Shown here one piece after another: positions 33,297 through 41,319 of a stretch of 64,000 nucleotides of DNA (positions are counted from its first letter, which is position 1; every line of letters begins with the position of its first letter). The stretch is from the NCBI GenBank assembly GCA_958415525.1, contig CATYZE010000006.1, positions 1 through 64,000 of the forward strand. Direction: 5' to 3'. Origin of the DNA: an uncultured Collinsella sp. (GTDB lineage Bacteria > Actinomycetota > Coriobacteriia > Coriobacteriales > Coriobacteriaceae). Below the pieces are notes generated by a model, which worked only from the letters and a program-made list of their open reading frames with translations, ran no database searches and was not told the DNA's origin. Both the position numbers and the translations under genes were made by a program.

Positions 33297-34411
33297 ATAT
33301 CGGACATGCACGCCGCAAGATTACCCCGCAAGGCGACATCTATCTAATCGGATACCGTAACCTCCCCAACCGTCTGGAGCCTGCGACAGGCGTCCATGAC
33401 GACGTCTTCGCCAACGCGATTCTTTTCCAACAGGACGACCGCGAAGTTTTTCTCTTTAACGCCGATGTTCTCGAGTTTGAGGAGAGCATGGCCGAGGAGG
33501 TTAAGACGATGCTCGCCGAGCGCTACGGAATCGACCGTGATTGCGTTCTGCTCTCCGCGACGCACGACCACACTTCGATCGTCGCCTACCATCGCAGCTG
33601 GTGGACGGGAAAATTCAACGAGGACTACTATCGCTGGTTCCTCGATACCATCTGTCAATGCTTCGAAGAGTGCCGCGCCAACGCGCGACCTGCGACCTGC
33701 CGCATGGGCAAAAAAGTCATCACCGGTTTCTACGACAACCGCATCATTCCCGGAGAGCTTGCCGACAATGAGGTTATCGTGGTGTCGTTCTTCGATGACG
33801 AAGGCAAATCGTTTGCGGGCTTTGTGAACTGGGCGGTGCATTCTGCCTGTGTCGGACCCGACTGCACGGAGCTCACGAGCGAACTCGCCGGTCTTACCGG
33901 CAAAAAGCTCGCTCAGAGTCTTGGTTACTATCCGGCCATGGTCGTCGGTGCTGCTGGCGACTGTAGCGACCGCAATTTTCGCCAGGGACGCGGCATTCCC
34001 GAGGTTGAGCGTGTTTCGACCGGTCTTGCCGAGGCGATTTCCCAGATCAAGCTCGATCGCGAGGTCGTTCTTGACCGCATCGAGCCTCAGACGTTCTATC
34101 ACACCGTTGCCCATGACGACTTTTCGCTCACGCTTAAGTGTGCCGTCATCAGTTTGGGCGGCCTGCATCTCTTTGTGTTCCCGAGTGAGCTCGGCAGCGA
34201 CCTGGGTATTCGCATGAAGCGCGAATGTCCGGTCGAGGGAATAGTTTGCGGTTACACCAACGGCTATTTCGAGTATTTCCTTCCGGCACGCGAGTACGGC
34301 CTCTCCTTTGAGACCGAGCGTACTCAGATTCCCCAGGGCGAACCGGAACGTCTGTGTGACAAGTTCTGCCAGACGACGAGACTTCTCGGCGCAGCAGATT
34401 CACGTCTGTAG
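33293..34411 (+). CDS. neutral-ceramidase-like hydrolase
   Basis: 372 residues, clearly related to the previous protein. It keeps SATHDHTS (metal motif THxH), NWAVHSACVG (second metal His) and GAAGDCSDRNF in place of the GDVSPN nucleophile region, so it could be a zinc amidase. The N-terminus (NIGHARRKITPQGDIYLIGY) matches the first strand of the ceramidase domain. No signal peptide. A ceramide substrate is unlikely in the cytoplasm; an N-acyl or amide-linked sugar derivative delivered by the PTS is more reasonable, but that is inference. The ATG overlaps the previous stop (ATGA). Confidence 0.7.
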   Translation: MNIGHARRKITPQGDIYLIGYRNLPNRLEPATGVHDDVFANAILFQQDDREVFLFNADVLEFEESMAEEVKTMLAERYGIDRDCVLLSATHDHTSIVAYHRSWWTGKFNEDYYRWFLDTICQCFEECRANARPATCRMGKKVITGFYDNRIIPGELADNEVIVVSFFDDEGKSFAGFVNWAVHSACVGPDCTELTSELAGLTGKKLAQSLGYYPAMVVGAAGDCSDRNFRQGRGIPEVERVSTGLAEAISQIKLDREVVLDRIEPQTFYHTVAHDDFSLTLKCAVISLGGLHLFVFPSELGSDLGIRMKRECPVEGIVCGYTNGYFEYFLPAREYGLSFETERTQIPQGEPERLCDKFCQTTRLLGAADSRL

Positions 34412-34604
34412 ACCTGATTGCGTGACATGGGCTAATGAGGCTCGCTGCCATGTGATCGGCATCTTCCATCTTCTCTGCCGTTTCCTATCCCGGGCGTACG
34501 TGCGTCCGCGGATTTCAAAGGGGGAAGTGGGTTCCTTGCCCTCCCACGTCGACTACGGAGGCCTGAAATCTACGCTATGCCCCGCTCAGAAAAAGGAGAA
34601 TTCC

Positions 34605-36047
34605 ATGAAATACCAGAAGCTTTGCGATGAAATCATCACAAAGGTCGGTGGTCGAGACAATGTGTTAGACGTGAGCCACTGCATTACGCGTCTCCGCTTC
34701 CACCTCAAGGATGAATCGCTCGCCCAGACCAATGAACTTAAGGCGACGAAGGGCGTCGTTGACGTCATCCAGGCCGGCGGACAGTATCAGGTCGTGATTG
34801 GTGCCACTGTCGAGGCCGTCTACAACGACCTTGTTCAGATTGGCGGGTTCGACTCCAAACCCGCACTCGATATCGATGAGGGCGACGACGTCAAAAAGGG
34901 CGATCCATTCTCGCGTCTGCTCGCCATCATTTCCGAGATTCTGCAGCCGGTTCTTGGCGTGCTTATGGCCGGTGGCTTTATCAAGTCGATGCTCGCGCTC
35001 TGCACGGTTGCCGGTTGGCTTGCCAAGGACAGCAATACGTATGTGACGCTCTCGGCAATCGGAGATTCGGTCTTCTATTACTTTCCGCTAATCATTGGCT
35101 GGACGTCGGCCAAGAAGTTCGGACTTAAGCCCGTTATGGGAATGGCGCTCGGCGGTATCCTCGTCTACCCGACGCTCGTTGCCCTTATGGGCGGAGATCC
35201 GCTCTACACGCTCGGCGCCGGTACGGTCTTCGAGTCCAATGTCTACGGTGATATTTTTGGCATCCCGCTGATCATGCAGAATTACTCATCGACGATTCTG
35301 CCTGCGATCTTTATCGTCTGGATTGCCTCCAAGGTGCACAAGGCCCTTTCTAACGCGCTGCCCGCGCTTGTGAGCTCGTTCTTCTCCAACATCCTGACGC
35401 TCCTCATTTGCGGCATCCTTGGCCTGCTTGTGGTCGGTCCAGTCATGACGGTCCTCTCCAACATCGTTGCCCAGATCATCTTGATGCTCATCAACTTCCA
35501 GCCCGCCATCGCCGGCTTCGTCATCGGCACGTTCTGGAGCCTGCTCGTCATGTTCGGCCTGCACTGGGGTATCATCCCGCTGTGGTTTCTCGATGTCGCA
35601 ACCTACGGCTATGACCTCATTAACCCGCTCGTGTATGCAGGCGGTTGTGCCATCGCCGGTGCTGTGCTTGGCATGGTCATCCGAACCAAGGATTCCGAGG
35701 AAAATGCTGCCGTCAACATTCCCGCCCTTGTCTCTTCGATTTTCGGTGTCAACGAGCCTGCGCTTTACGCCATCTTGCTGCCGCGTAAGCGCCTTATGTG
35801 GGCAACCTTTATTTCCGCTGGTGTAGGCGGCGCCATTGCCGGCCTCATGGGTGCCAAGCTCTATGCCTTCGGCGCCTCCGGCCCGCTCGGTTTCCCGAGC
35901 TTTATTAACCCTGCCGGCATCGACACGGGCTTTATCGGCCTTGTCATCTCCGGTGTGGTCGCTTTCGTTCTGGCTCTTGCCGCCGCTATGGTGATCGGTA
36001 CCAAGAAGGACGAGGGCGGTAAGGCACTCAACATCTCGGTGGACTAG
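34605..36047 (+). CDS. PTS permease, beta-glucoside-family EIIBC
   Basis: 480 residues. The EIIB domain is at 1-90 with the phosphorylated Cys26 in DVSHCITRLRFHLKD. A linker leads to a ten-segment EIIC domain (about 100-470) of the glucose/beta-glucoside type, with NPAGIDTGF near the end. There is no EIIA domain, so a partner EIIA must exist elsewhere. AAAAGGAGAA precedes ATG 34605. It closes the amidohydrolase/ceramidase-like unit after a 190-base gap in which I see no gene or clear terminator. The transported sugar is unknown; the neighbours suggest an amide-bearing one. Confidence 0.88.
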   Translation: MKYQKLCDEIITKVGGRDNVLDVSHCITRLRFHLKDESLAQTNELKATKGVVDVIQAGGQYQVVIGATVEAVYNDLVQIGGFDSKPALDIDEGDDVKKGDPFSRLLAIISEILQPVLGVLMAGGFIKSMLALCTVAGWLAKDSNTYVTLSAIGDSVFYYFPLIIGWTSAKKFGLKPVMGMALGGILVYPTLVALMGGDPLYTLGAGTVFESNVYGDIFGIPLIMQNYSSTILPAIFIVWIASKVHKALSNALPALVSSFFSNILTLLICGILGLLVVGPVMTVLSNIVAQIILMLINFQPAIAGFVIGTFWSLLVMFGLHWGIIPLWFLDVATYGYDLINPLVYAGGCAIAGAVLGMVIRTKDSEENAAVNIPALVSSIFGVNEPALYAILLPRKRLMWATFISAGVGGAIAGLMGAKLYAFGASGPLGFPSFINPAGIDTGFIGLVISGVVAFVLALAAAMVIGTKKDEGGKALNISVD

Positions 36048-36067
36048 TCTTTCTGCGCACTTTGATT

Positions 36068-36108
36068 AAATATGCCTCGGACGGCGACGTGCTGCCCGAG
36101 GCATATTT
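36068..36108. terminator. terminator after the PTS gene
   Basis: AAATATGCCTCGG and CCGAGGCATATTT form a perfect 13-bp stem with a 15-base loop, 20 bases after the PTS stop. A- and T-rich ends on both sides allow action on either strand. Confidence 0.88.
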
Positions 36109-36170
36109 GTGTTTCGTGCCGCTGTCATCGTGTTTGCGGTCACAAGTCTGCGGTTGTGGAGCAGCGGGGA

Positions 36171-37094
36171 TTATGACGGTCGTGCCGCGATGGAAGACGC
36201 ACGGTCGCCCTGCAGGAGCTGACGGTAGGGGAGGAAGCCAATGAACGAGACGACCGCCTGCGAGTGCGCGGCGTTCCGCTTGAGGTAGAGCCTGACCTCG
36301 GAGGTCGTCGCGGGCTCAAGCGGCACCAAGGCTACCTTTCCGCTGGTAAGCGATTCCGCCGGCTTGCGCATGAGGAATGAGACACCGGCGCCGCGTGCGA
36401 CAAGAGAGATGATGTTCTCGGCTCGTTTGCCGGTGAACGTAACACGTGGGCCAAATCCAGCTTCGCGACAAAGGGAAAGGACGAGCTCGCTTACGAACGA
36501 GCCTTGGGGAAGCATGAGGAAATTCTCGTCGATAAGGTCGTCTATCTCGACGGTGTCACGTTCGGCGAGTGGATGGTCGAGCGGAAGGACGGCCACGAGC
36601 CGGTCGGTCGTAAAGGGAATCTTTTTGAACTCCGGCTCGATGGCGCCGCTGTCACGGATGAAGGCCAGGTCAATGTCCTCGTGCAGGAGCATGCGCTTGA
36701 GTGTGTCGCCCTCGCCTTCGATGAGCTCGACAGAATATGAGGGGTTCGCCTGCTGAAAATCGATGACGGCGTCCGTAATCCCATAAGGGGCCATAATGGG
36801 GATAGAACCTACGGTGAGGTGCTCGAGCGGCTCACCTGCACCTATTTGAATGGCGGCAAGATAGCGATGCTGAAGCGTCGCAATTTTTTGCGCATAGGGG
36901 AGGAGCGCTTCGCCTTGCGCGGTGAGTGTTACGTGGCGCTGGCTTCGATCGATGAGCTTGCAGCCGAGTTCGTGCTCCATTGCCATGATGTGCTTGGAGA
37001 GGGTTGATTGCGACATGAAAAGCAGTTCCGCCGCATCAAGAAACGTGCGTGACTGCGCTAAGATGGCGAATTCGCCAAAGCGGCTGATATCCAT
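36171..37094 (-). CDS. LysR-family regulator of the PTS/ceramidase-like cluster
   Basis: 307 residues. The helix-turn-helix is at about 4-62 (FGEFAILAQSRTFLDAAELL, SQSTLSKHIMAMEHELG); the effector domain follows with a normal LysR pattern. The start has GGAGG at 7 bases. It converges on the PTS gene and lies just downstream of the deformylase gene on the same strand. Because it is the nearest regulator to the PTS unit and a LysR-type palindrome stands at the promoter of that unit (30865), it is the likely regulator. This is inference; it may also serve the deformylase transcript only. Confidence 0.85.
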   Translation of the reverse strand: MDISRFGEFAILAQSRTFLDAAELLFMSQSTLSKHIMAMEHELGCKLIDRSQRHVTLTAQGEALLPYAQKIATLQHRYLAAIQIGAGEPLEHLTVGSIPIMAPYGITDAVIDFQQANPSYSVELIEGEGDTLKRMLLHEDIDLAFIRDSGAIEPEFKKIPFTTDRLVAVLPLDHPLAERDTVEIDDLIDENFLMLPQGSFVSELVLSLCREAGFGPRVTFTGKRAENIISLVARGAGVSFLMRKPAESLTSGKVALVPLEPATTSEVRLYLKRNAAHSQAVVSFIGFLPYRQLLQGDRASSIAARPS

Positions 37095-37130
37095 AGGGAG
37101 GCCTCCGGTACCCTCATTTTGGCGGGTGGC

Positions 37131-37541
37131 CTAAACCACGACGCCGTTGCAGTGGTCGATTTCGTGCTGGATGATCTCGGCGGTGTAGCCCGAGAAGTTT
37201 TTGATGCGGTGAACGAAGTTCTCGTCCAAATACTCCACCTTAATGCGGCGATAGCGGGTACAGGGACGCTCGCCGATCAGCGAGAGGCATCCTTCGCTCG
37301 TCTGATAGGCATTGACCTGCTCAAGAATCTGAGGGTTGTACATCAGGAGTGTCCTGTTGCCGTCCTTTACGCAGATGATGCGTTTGCGCACGCCGATCAT
37401 GTTGGCGGCGAGGCCCACGCACTCGCGCTCATGCTCGTGGAGTGTATCCAGGAGATCCTGCCCGGTTGCGGCATCGTCGGGTCCCGCGTCTTCGGAAGGC
37501 AGACGCAAAAAGAACTCGGATTTCATGATGGGCTTAATCAT
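37131..37541 (-). CDS. def: peptide deformylase
   Basis: 136 residues of a short, Clostridia-type deformylase. It has VGLAANMIG (Gln of the usual GLAAxQ is Met), EGCLSL with the metal Cys, and the complete QHEIDH metal/catalytic motif. It should remove formyl groups from nascent proteins. ATG 37541 follows GAGGAG at 6 bases; the longer open frame is antisense to the MFS gene leader and not used. The LysR gene follows 36 bases downstream. Compare the protein at 23111, which keeps the Gln but lost the Glu. Confidence 0.88.
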   Translation of the reverse strand: MIKPIMKSEFFLRLPSEDAGPDDAATGQDLLDTLHEHERECVGLAANMIGVRKRIICVKDGNRTLLMYNPQILEQVNAYQTSEGCLSLIGERPCTRYRRIKVEYLDENFVHRIKNFSGYTAEIIQHEIDHCNGVVV

Positions 37542-37746
37542 GGCGGGCTCCTCATGTCTTATGCTTTCGTGGACTTTTAATAATAGCGCGGAAGGAAAGC
37601 TGTGCGTCCGCGTTACAATCTTTCGATGTTGGACCATGTTGCCAGATTCGTCGTGTACGGCGTCTGGCGTAAGTCTAGGGCTCATTTTTCGCCCTGGACT
37701 GTTCCTCTGGGGCGATGCGACTGTCGTTCCAAGAGGAAGGAAATGC

Positions 37747-39162
37747 ATGGGGAGCAAATCTCAGCAACAAGTTCAAGTAACGCCATCGGCCACTGCGGCG
37801 ATTCTCGTCGTTATGTATATTGCAGCCTTTGTTGCCGCGTTTAACGAGAACATCATTAACGTGGCGTTGCACGACATTATGGCGGCCTTTTCGGTGAGTG
37901 CCACCACGGCGCAGTGGCTCGTTTCGGGCTACATGATCGTGACGTCGATCTTTACGGCCATCATGGCCTTCCTGTCCGGCCGTTTCTCGACGCGCAAGCT
38001 GCTGTTTTTCGCATGCGGATGCATGGTCGCCGGCGAAGTCCTGTGCCTGGTCGCTCCGTCGTTTAGCGTTTTGCTGCCAAGTCGTATTTTGCAGGCTGTG
38101 GGATCGGGCATCCTGTTTCCACTCATGATGAACGTGGTGCTGTCTTGCGCCCCGCGCGAGAAGCTTGGTCTGTATCTGAGCCTGGGCGGTGCCTGCATTA
38201 CGCTAGGGCCGGCGTTTGGACCCGTGATCAGCGGTCTTATGTGTACGTTGTTTGGCTGGAGGGCGGTGTTCGTAGTGCCGCTGGTGGGCGGCATTGCGGT
38301 CGCTGCAGCGGGCGTAAAGCATGTTCAGAATGTCGGAGAGCGCTCGAACACCACGCTTGATATTCTGTCGGTTGTTTTGCTTGCCGCCGGCATTACGGCA
38401 TTTGTGTATTCCGTAGGCGAGTTCTCGACCAATCTGATTGCCGGTGTCGTGGCGCTTTTCGCCGTCATTGTGCTGCTCGGCCTGTTTGCGGCCCGTCAGC
38501 TCAAACTCGTGCATCCGGTGCTTAACGTGCGTCCCATGGCGAGCGTTCGTTTTTGGCCTGCGTGTTCGCTTGTGGTGGTGTCGATGATGACAACGTTCTC
38601 GATGAGCGTTTTGTTGCCGCTCTATTTTGAGGGCGCATACGGCATGACCGCACTTGTTGCGGGCCTGCTCATTTTGCCGGCGATTGCCTGCAACGCCGTG
38701 ACCTCGATTGTGGGCGGACGCGTGATGGACGCCCGTGGCGCATGGCCGCTGCTGCCGGTCGGCTTTGCCCTGATTGCCGTGGGGCAGATCGCAATCTCAG
38801 TGACGGCGGCAAGTATGAACATCGGCGTCGTCGTGGCGCTGACCGTTGTGGTGTATGCCGGAGTCGGTTTGGTGCTGAGCCCCTCGCAGACGGCCGGTTT
38901 GGAGACGCTGTCTGCCGCTGAGCATCCTCACGGAACGGCATTGCTCAACACGTGGAACATGATTGCCGCATCGTTTGGTCCGTCGCTGTTTATCGGTCTG
39001 CTCTCGAGTTCTGCGGCGACTGCCGGCGCCGCTGGCGCTGCGACCGACGTTGCCCAGGCGATTGGATTTGCAGCTGCCGTACGTGTGGCGGCTGTAATTG
39101 CCGTGGTCGGGTTCGCGACGTCGCTGGTGTACGCTCGTCGCGAGTCGCACATGTCGCATTAA
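37747..39162 (+). CDS. MFS multidrug exporter (DHA2, EmrB/QacA-like)
   Basis: 471 residues with about 14 hydrophobic segments. The DHA2 features are the first-helix acidic FNENIINVAL, the loop GRFSTRKLLF and the motif-C-like GGACITLGPAFGPVISG. Such pumps export drugs or cationic compounds by proton antiport. ATG 37747 has AAGAGGAAGG; an overlapping ATG four bases earlier is out of frame. It is divergent from the deformylase gene with a 205-base gap that contains only promoter-like sequence. Confidence 0.87.
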   Translation: MGSKSQQQVQVTPSATAAILVVMYIAAFVAAFNENIINVALHDIMAAFSVSATTAQWLVSGYMIVTSIFTAIMAFLSGRFSTRKLLFFACGCMVAGEVLCLVAPSFSVLLPSRILQAVGSGILFPLMMNVVLSCAPREKLGLYLSLGGACITLGPAFGPVISGLMCTLFGWRAVFVVPLVGGIAVAAAGVKHVQNVGERSNTTLDILSVVLLAAGITAFVYSVGEFSTNLIAGVVALFAVIVLLGLFAARQLKLVHPVLNVRPMASVRFWPACSLVVVSMMTTFSMSVLLPLYFEGAYGMTALVAGLLILPAIACNAVTSIVGGRVMDARGAWPLLPVGFALIAVGQIAISVTAASMNIGVVVALTVVVYAGVGLVLSPSQTAGLETLSAAEHPHGTALLNTWNMIAASFGPSLFIGLLSSSAATAGAAGAATDVAQAIGFAAAVRVAAVIAVVGFATSLVYARRESHMSH

Positions 39163-39314
39163 TGTGTGCACATAGATTCTGCAGCTAGATTGGATGGCGA
39201 CACCATAAACTAATGGACGTTTTGCCGAGAGGCATGAATGTTTAAAGCGCAAAGAGTGCGCGACGGGCCCCGCGAATGGGGCGATGATGCCCGAGAGGGC
39301 CAAGAAGGAGTCTC

Positions 39315-40226
39315 ATGTCCGAGAACGAAGAGATCATGAACGAGACCGAGAACGAGACCATGGCTGCCGAGGTCGAGGCAGTCGAGACCGTGGAGACCGA
39401 AGCTGCCGAGGTTGAGGCTGCTGACGAGGTTTCCGCCGAGGAGGAGGCCGAGGTTGTCGAGGCCGCCGTTGATTACGATGACGAAGAGCTGATGGACAAG
39501 ATGCAGAAGGCCGCCCGCCTGCTGCGTAGCCGTCGCTTTGCTATTTCCAAGGAGGAGGAGGCCAAGGCCGAGCGTATGGCGAACATCGAGCGCGCCATCA
39601 AGCTTCTTGACCTCAAGCCCAAGATGGAGCAGAAGGAGATGTCCGATCTGCTGGGCATGCGCCTTCGTGAGCTCGATGGCCTGATGGCCGAGGCCGAGGC
39701 TGCCGACCTGGTCGGTCGTATCGACGATGCCGAGGGCGATATGCGTAAGATCGTCGTCTTCGCTGCCGAGGATGCTGCCGAGGGCCTGACCGAGCTTGCC
39801 AACAAGAAGGAGAAGCTCCTGCCCGAGCTTTCTTACGAGGAGGCCACTGAGCTCATGGCTGCCCTCGATAAGGTTATCGCTCCGCTCGTCGCCATGGGCC
39901 TGGACGAGGACCGCGGTCCTCGCGGCGGTCGTGACGACCGTGGCGGCCGTGGCGGCGACCGTGGCGGTCGCGGCGGCTTTGGCGATCGCGGTGGCCGTGG
40001 CGGCGACCGTGGCGGTCGCGGTGGCGATCGTGGCGGCCGTGGCGGCTTTGGTGACCGTGGCGGCGACCGTGGCGGTCGTGGCGGCTTCGGCGGCAACCGT
40101 GGTGGCTATGGCGACCGCGGTGGCAACCGCGGTGGCTTCGGCGGCAACCGCGGCAACGACCGTGGCGGCCGCGGTGGCGACCGTGGCGGCCGTAACGGCG
40201 GCGGCTTCCGCGGCAACCGCTTCTAA
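39315..40226 (+). CDS. acidic winged-helix protein with long RGG-box tail
   Basis: 303 residues in three parts. Residues 1-60 are extremely acidic (Glu/Ala/Val). Residues about 60-180 are helical with a MarR-like winged-helix pattern (MSDLLGMRLRELDGLMAEAEAADLVGRI). Residues about 195-303 are RGG/RGGDRGG/GGFGGNRGG repeats, an RNA-binding low-complexity tail known in eukaryotes and some bacterial RNA helicases and RNA-binding proteins. AAGGAG precedes the ATG. A GC-rich hairpin leader is seen near 39277-39300. It is probably an abundant nucleic-acid-binding protein able to condense with RNA; that is inference. It stands alone with two strong hairpins behind it. Confidence 0.8.
   Translation: MSENEEIMNETENETMAAEVEAVETVETEAAEVEAADEVSAEEEAEVVEAAVDYDDEELMDKMQKAARLLRSRRFAISKEEEAKAERMANIERAIKLLDLKPKMEQKEMSDLLGMRLRELDGLMAEAEAADLVGRIDDAEGDMRKIVVFAAEDAAEGLTELANKKEKLLPELSYEEATELMAALDKVIAPLVAMGLDEDRGPRGGRDDRGGRGGDRGGRGGFGDRGGRGGDRGGRGGDRGGRGGFGDRGGDRGGRGGFGGNRGGYGDRGGNRGGFGGNRGNDRGGRGGDRGGRNGGGFRGNRF
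39905..40225 (+). repeat. tandem GGC/CGT-rich coding repeat of the RGG tail
   Basis: Irregular repeats of CGTGGCGGC/CGTGGCGGT units, each coding for Arg-Gly-Gly with interspersed Asp, Asn and Phe codons. Codons are mixed (CGT and CGC, GGC and GGT), so the repeat is partly randomised at DNA level, which would limit slippage while keeping the protein repeat. Confidence 0.85.
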
Positions 40227-40229
40227 TTA

Positions 40230-40257
40230 GTTACGCGGTTTTACCAAACCGCGTAAC
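40230..40257 (+). terminator. first hairpin after the RGG-box gene
   Basis: GTTACGCGGTTT and AAACCGCGTAAC form a perfect 12-bp stem with a 4-base loop, 3 bases after the stop codon. No long T-run follows. Confidence 0.75.
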
Positions 40258-40299
40258 CAGTTGACGCTGCGCGCCCACCAGAGCGACAACTTGTCATTC

Positions 40300-40341
40300 A
40301 AAGAGGACGGCATGACCAGAAGGTCTATGCCGTCCTCTTTT
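40300..40341 (+). terminator. second, strong terminator after the RGG-box gene
   Basis: AAAGAGGACGGCATGACC pairs with GGTCTATGCCGTCCTCTTT with one bulge and a 4-base loop, and a T-run follows. Confidence 0.85.
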
Positions 40342-40477
40342 CATGCCAATTTGTTCGCTCTGGCGGGCGCTCGCTGGCGTTTGCTCAACATGCGACGTCT
40401 TCTTGTTTCAAAGCACCTTGCTCGCTCTGGCGGGTTTTCGCTGTCGTTGCCAAGGCATCGGCGCTGCCTTGATCCAA

Positions 40478-40514
40478 ACCTACCAAAAGGGGACAGGTTT
40501 ATTTGGTCGGTTTT
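40478..40514 (+). repeat. REP-like hairpin unit
   Basis: ACCTACCAAAAGGGGACAGG followed by TTTATTTGGTCGGT. The arms ACC-ACCAAA and TTTGGT-GGT pair around the GGGGACAGG core. It matches the units at 13978 and 14045. Confidence 0.75.
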
Positions 40515-40605
40515 ATCTGGGCAAACGTGGTCGTCTATCGCAATATGGTCGTTGGACGTTTTTGTTTGACTAGTCGTTTAAGAACGTCCCCAACGACTAC
40601 ATAGG

Positions 40606-40673
40606 ATGAGAGTGGATAATCTCCCGGTTTGAGCCTGCATTCAAGCTCAAAGTGGGAGATTATCCACTCTCAT
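40606..40673. repeat. 68-bp near-perfect palindrome
   Basis: ATGAGAGTGGATAATCTCCC at 40606-40625 and its exact complement at 40654-40673 give a 20-bp perfect outer stem. Inside, TGAGC (40630-40634) pairs with GCTCA (40645-40649). It lies 38 bases beyond the pdxT stop, so it may end that transcript, but it lacks a T-run and looks more like a repeat element. Confidence 0.85.
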
Positions 40674-40711
40674 TTGTTGTATGTCCGAAAATCCACGCTC
40701 GTTTTGTCTGT

Positions 40712-41299
40712 CTACATCTGCAGGAATAGCTCATGGAGGCGGGTGTCTTCGTCGAGCTCGGGGTGGAAGGTGACGCCGAGCTGGTTGCCTTGGCGGGCGG
40801 CGACGATGCGACCGTCGACTTCGGCTAGGGCCTCAGTGTTGCCGTGCACTTCGACGATGCGGGGCGCGCGGATAAACGTCAGCGGCACCTCACCGTCGAT
40901 ACCGCCTACCTGCCCCTTGGTGCGAAAGCTGCCGAGCTGTCTGCCGTAAGTATTGCGCTCAACGAGCACATCCATGGTTGCAAGACGTGGCGTGCCCTTA
41001 TCGTCATGGGCGGCAAGGTCTTGGGCCAGCAGAATCAGGCCGGCGCAGGTGCCCAGGACGGGCATACCTTCAGTAATGCGGGCGCGAAGCTCCTCGAGCA
41101 TGCCCAACTCATCAAGTAACTTTCCTTGAACGGTGGACTCGCCGCCGGGGAGGACCAGGCGGTCAAAGTTCTGCTTCAAATCGGCTGCCTGCCTCAGCTC
41201 AATACAATGTGCGCCCAGCTCGGACAGCCTCGCCTCGTGCTCGGCAAAAGCACCTTGGACCGCCAGCACGGCGACCGTCTGGTCTGCGTAATCGCTCAT
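40712..41299 (-). CDS. pdxT: PLP synthase glutaminase subunit
   Basis: 195 residues, class I glutamine amidotransferase of the PdxT type. VLAVQGAFAEH opens the protein, the PGGEST loop follows, catalytic Cys85 is in GTCAGL, and FHPEL gives the catalytic His and Glu. It releases ammonia from glutamine for PdxS in the ribose-5-phosphate-dependent route to pyridoxal 5'-phosphate. It starts 20 bases after pdxS and is cotranscribed. A long palindrome stands beyond its end. Confidence 0.93.
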   Translation of the reverse strand: MSDYADQTVAVLAVQGAFAEHEARLSELGAHCIELRQAADLKQNFDRLVLPGGESTVQGKLLDELGMLEELRARITEGMPVLGTCAGLILLAQDLAAHDDKGTPRLATMDVLVERNTYGRQLGSFRTKGQVGGIDGEVPLTFIRAPRIVEVHGNTEALAEVDGRIVAARQGNQLGVTFHPELDEDTRLHELFLQM

Positions 41300-41319
41300 G
41301 TGCGATCCTTTCTGCCGGA

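Larger units (their letters stand above)
40342..40711. other. gene-free stretch between the RGG-box gene and pdxT
   Basis: I see no convincing gene. It contains two copies of TCGCTCTGGCGGG (near 40350 and 40432), a REP-like unit at 40478-40514 and the 68-bp palindrome at 40606-40673. Short open frames here lack coding character. Confidence 0.6.

Noticed and set aside
39905..40225. Possible CRISPR array or satellite because of regular repeats
   Set aside because: The repeats lie in frame inside a gene and code for RGG; no unique spacers of even length.
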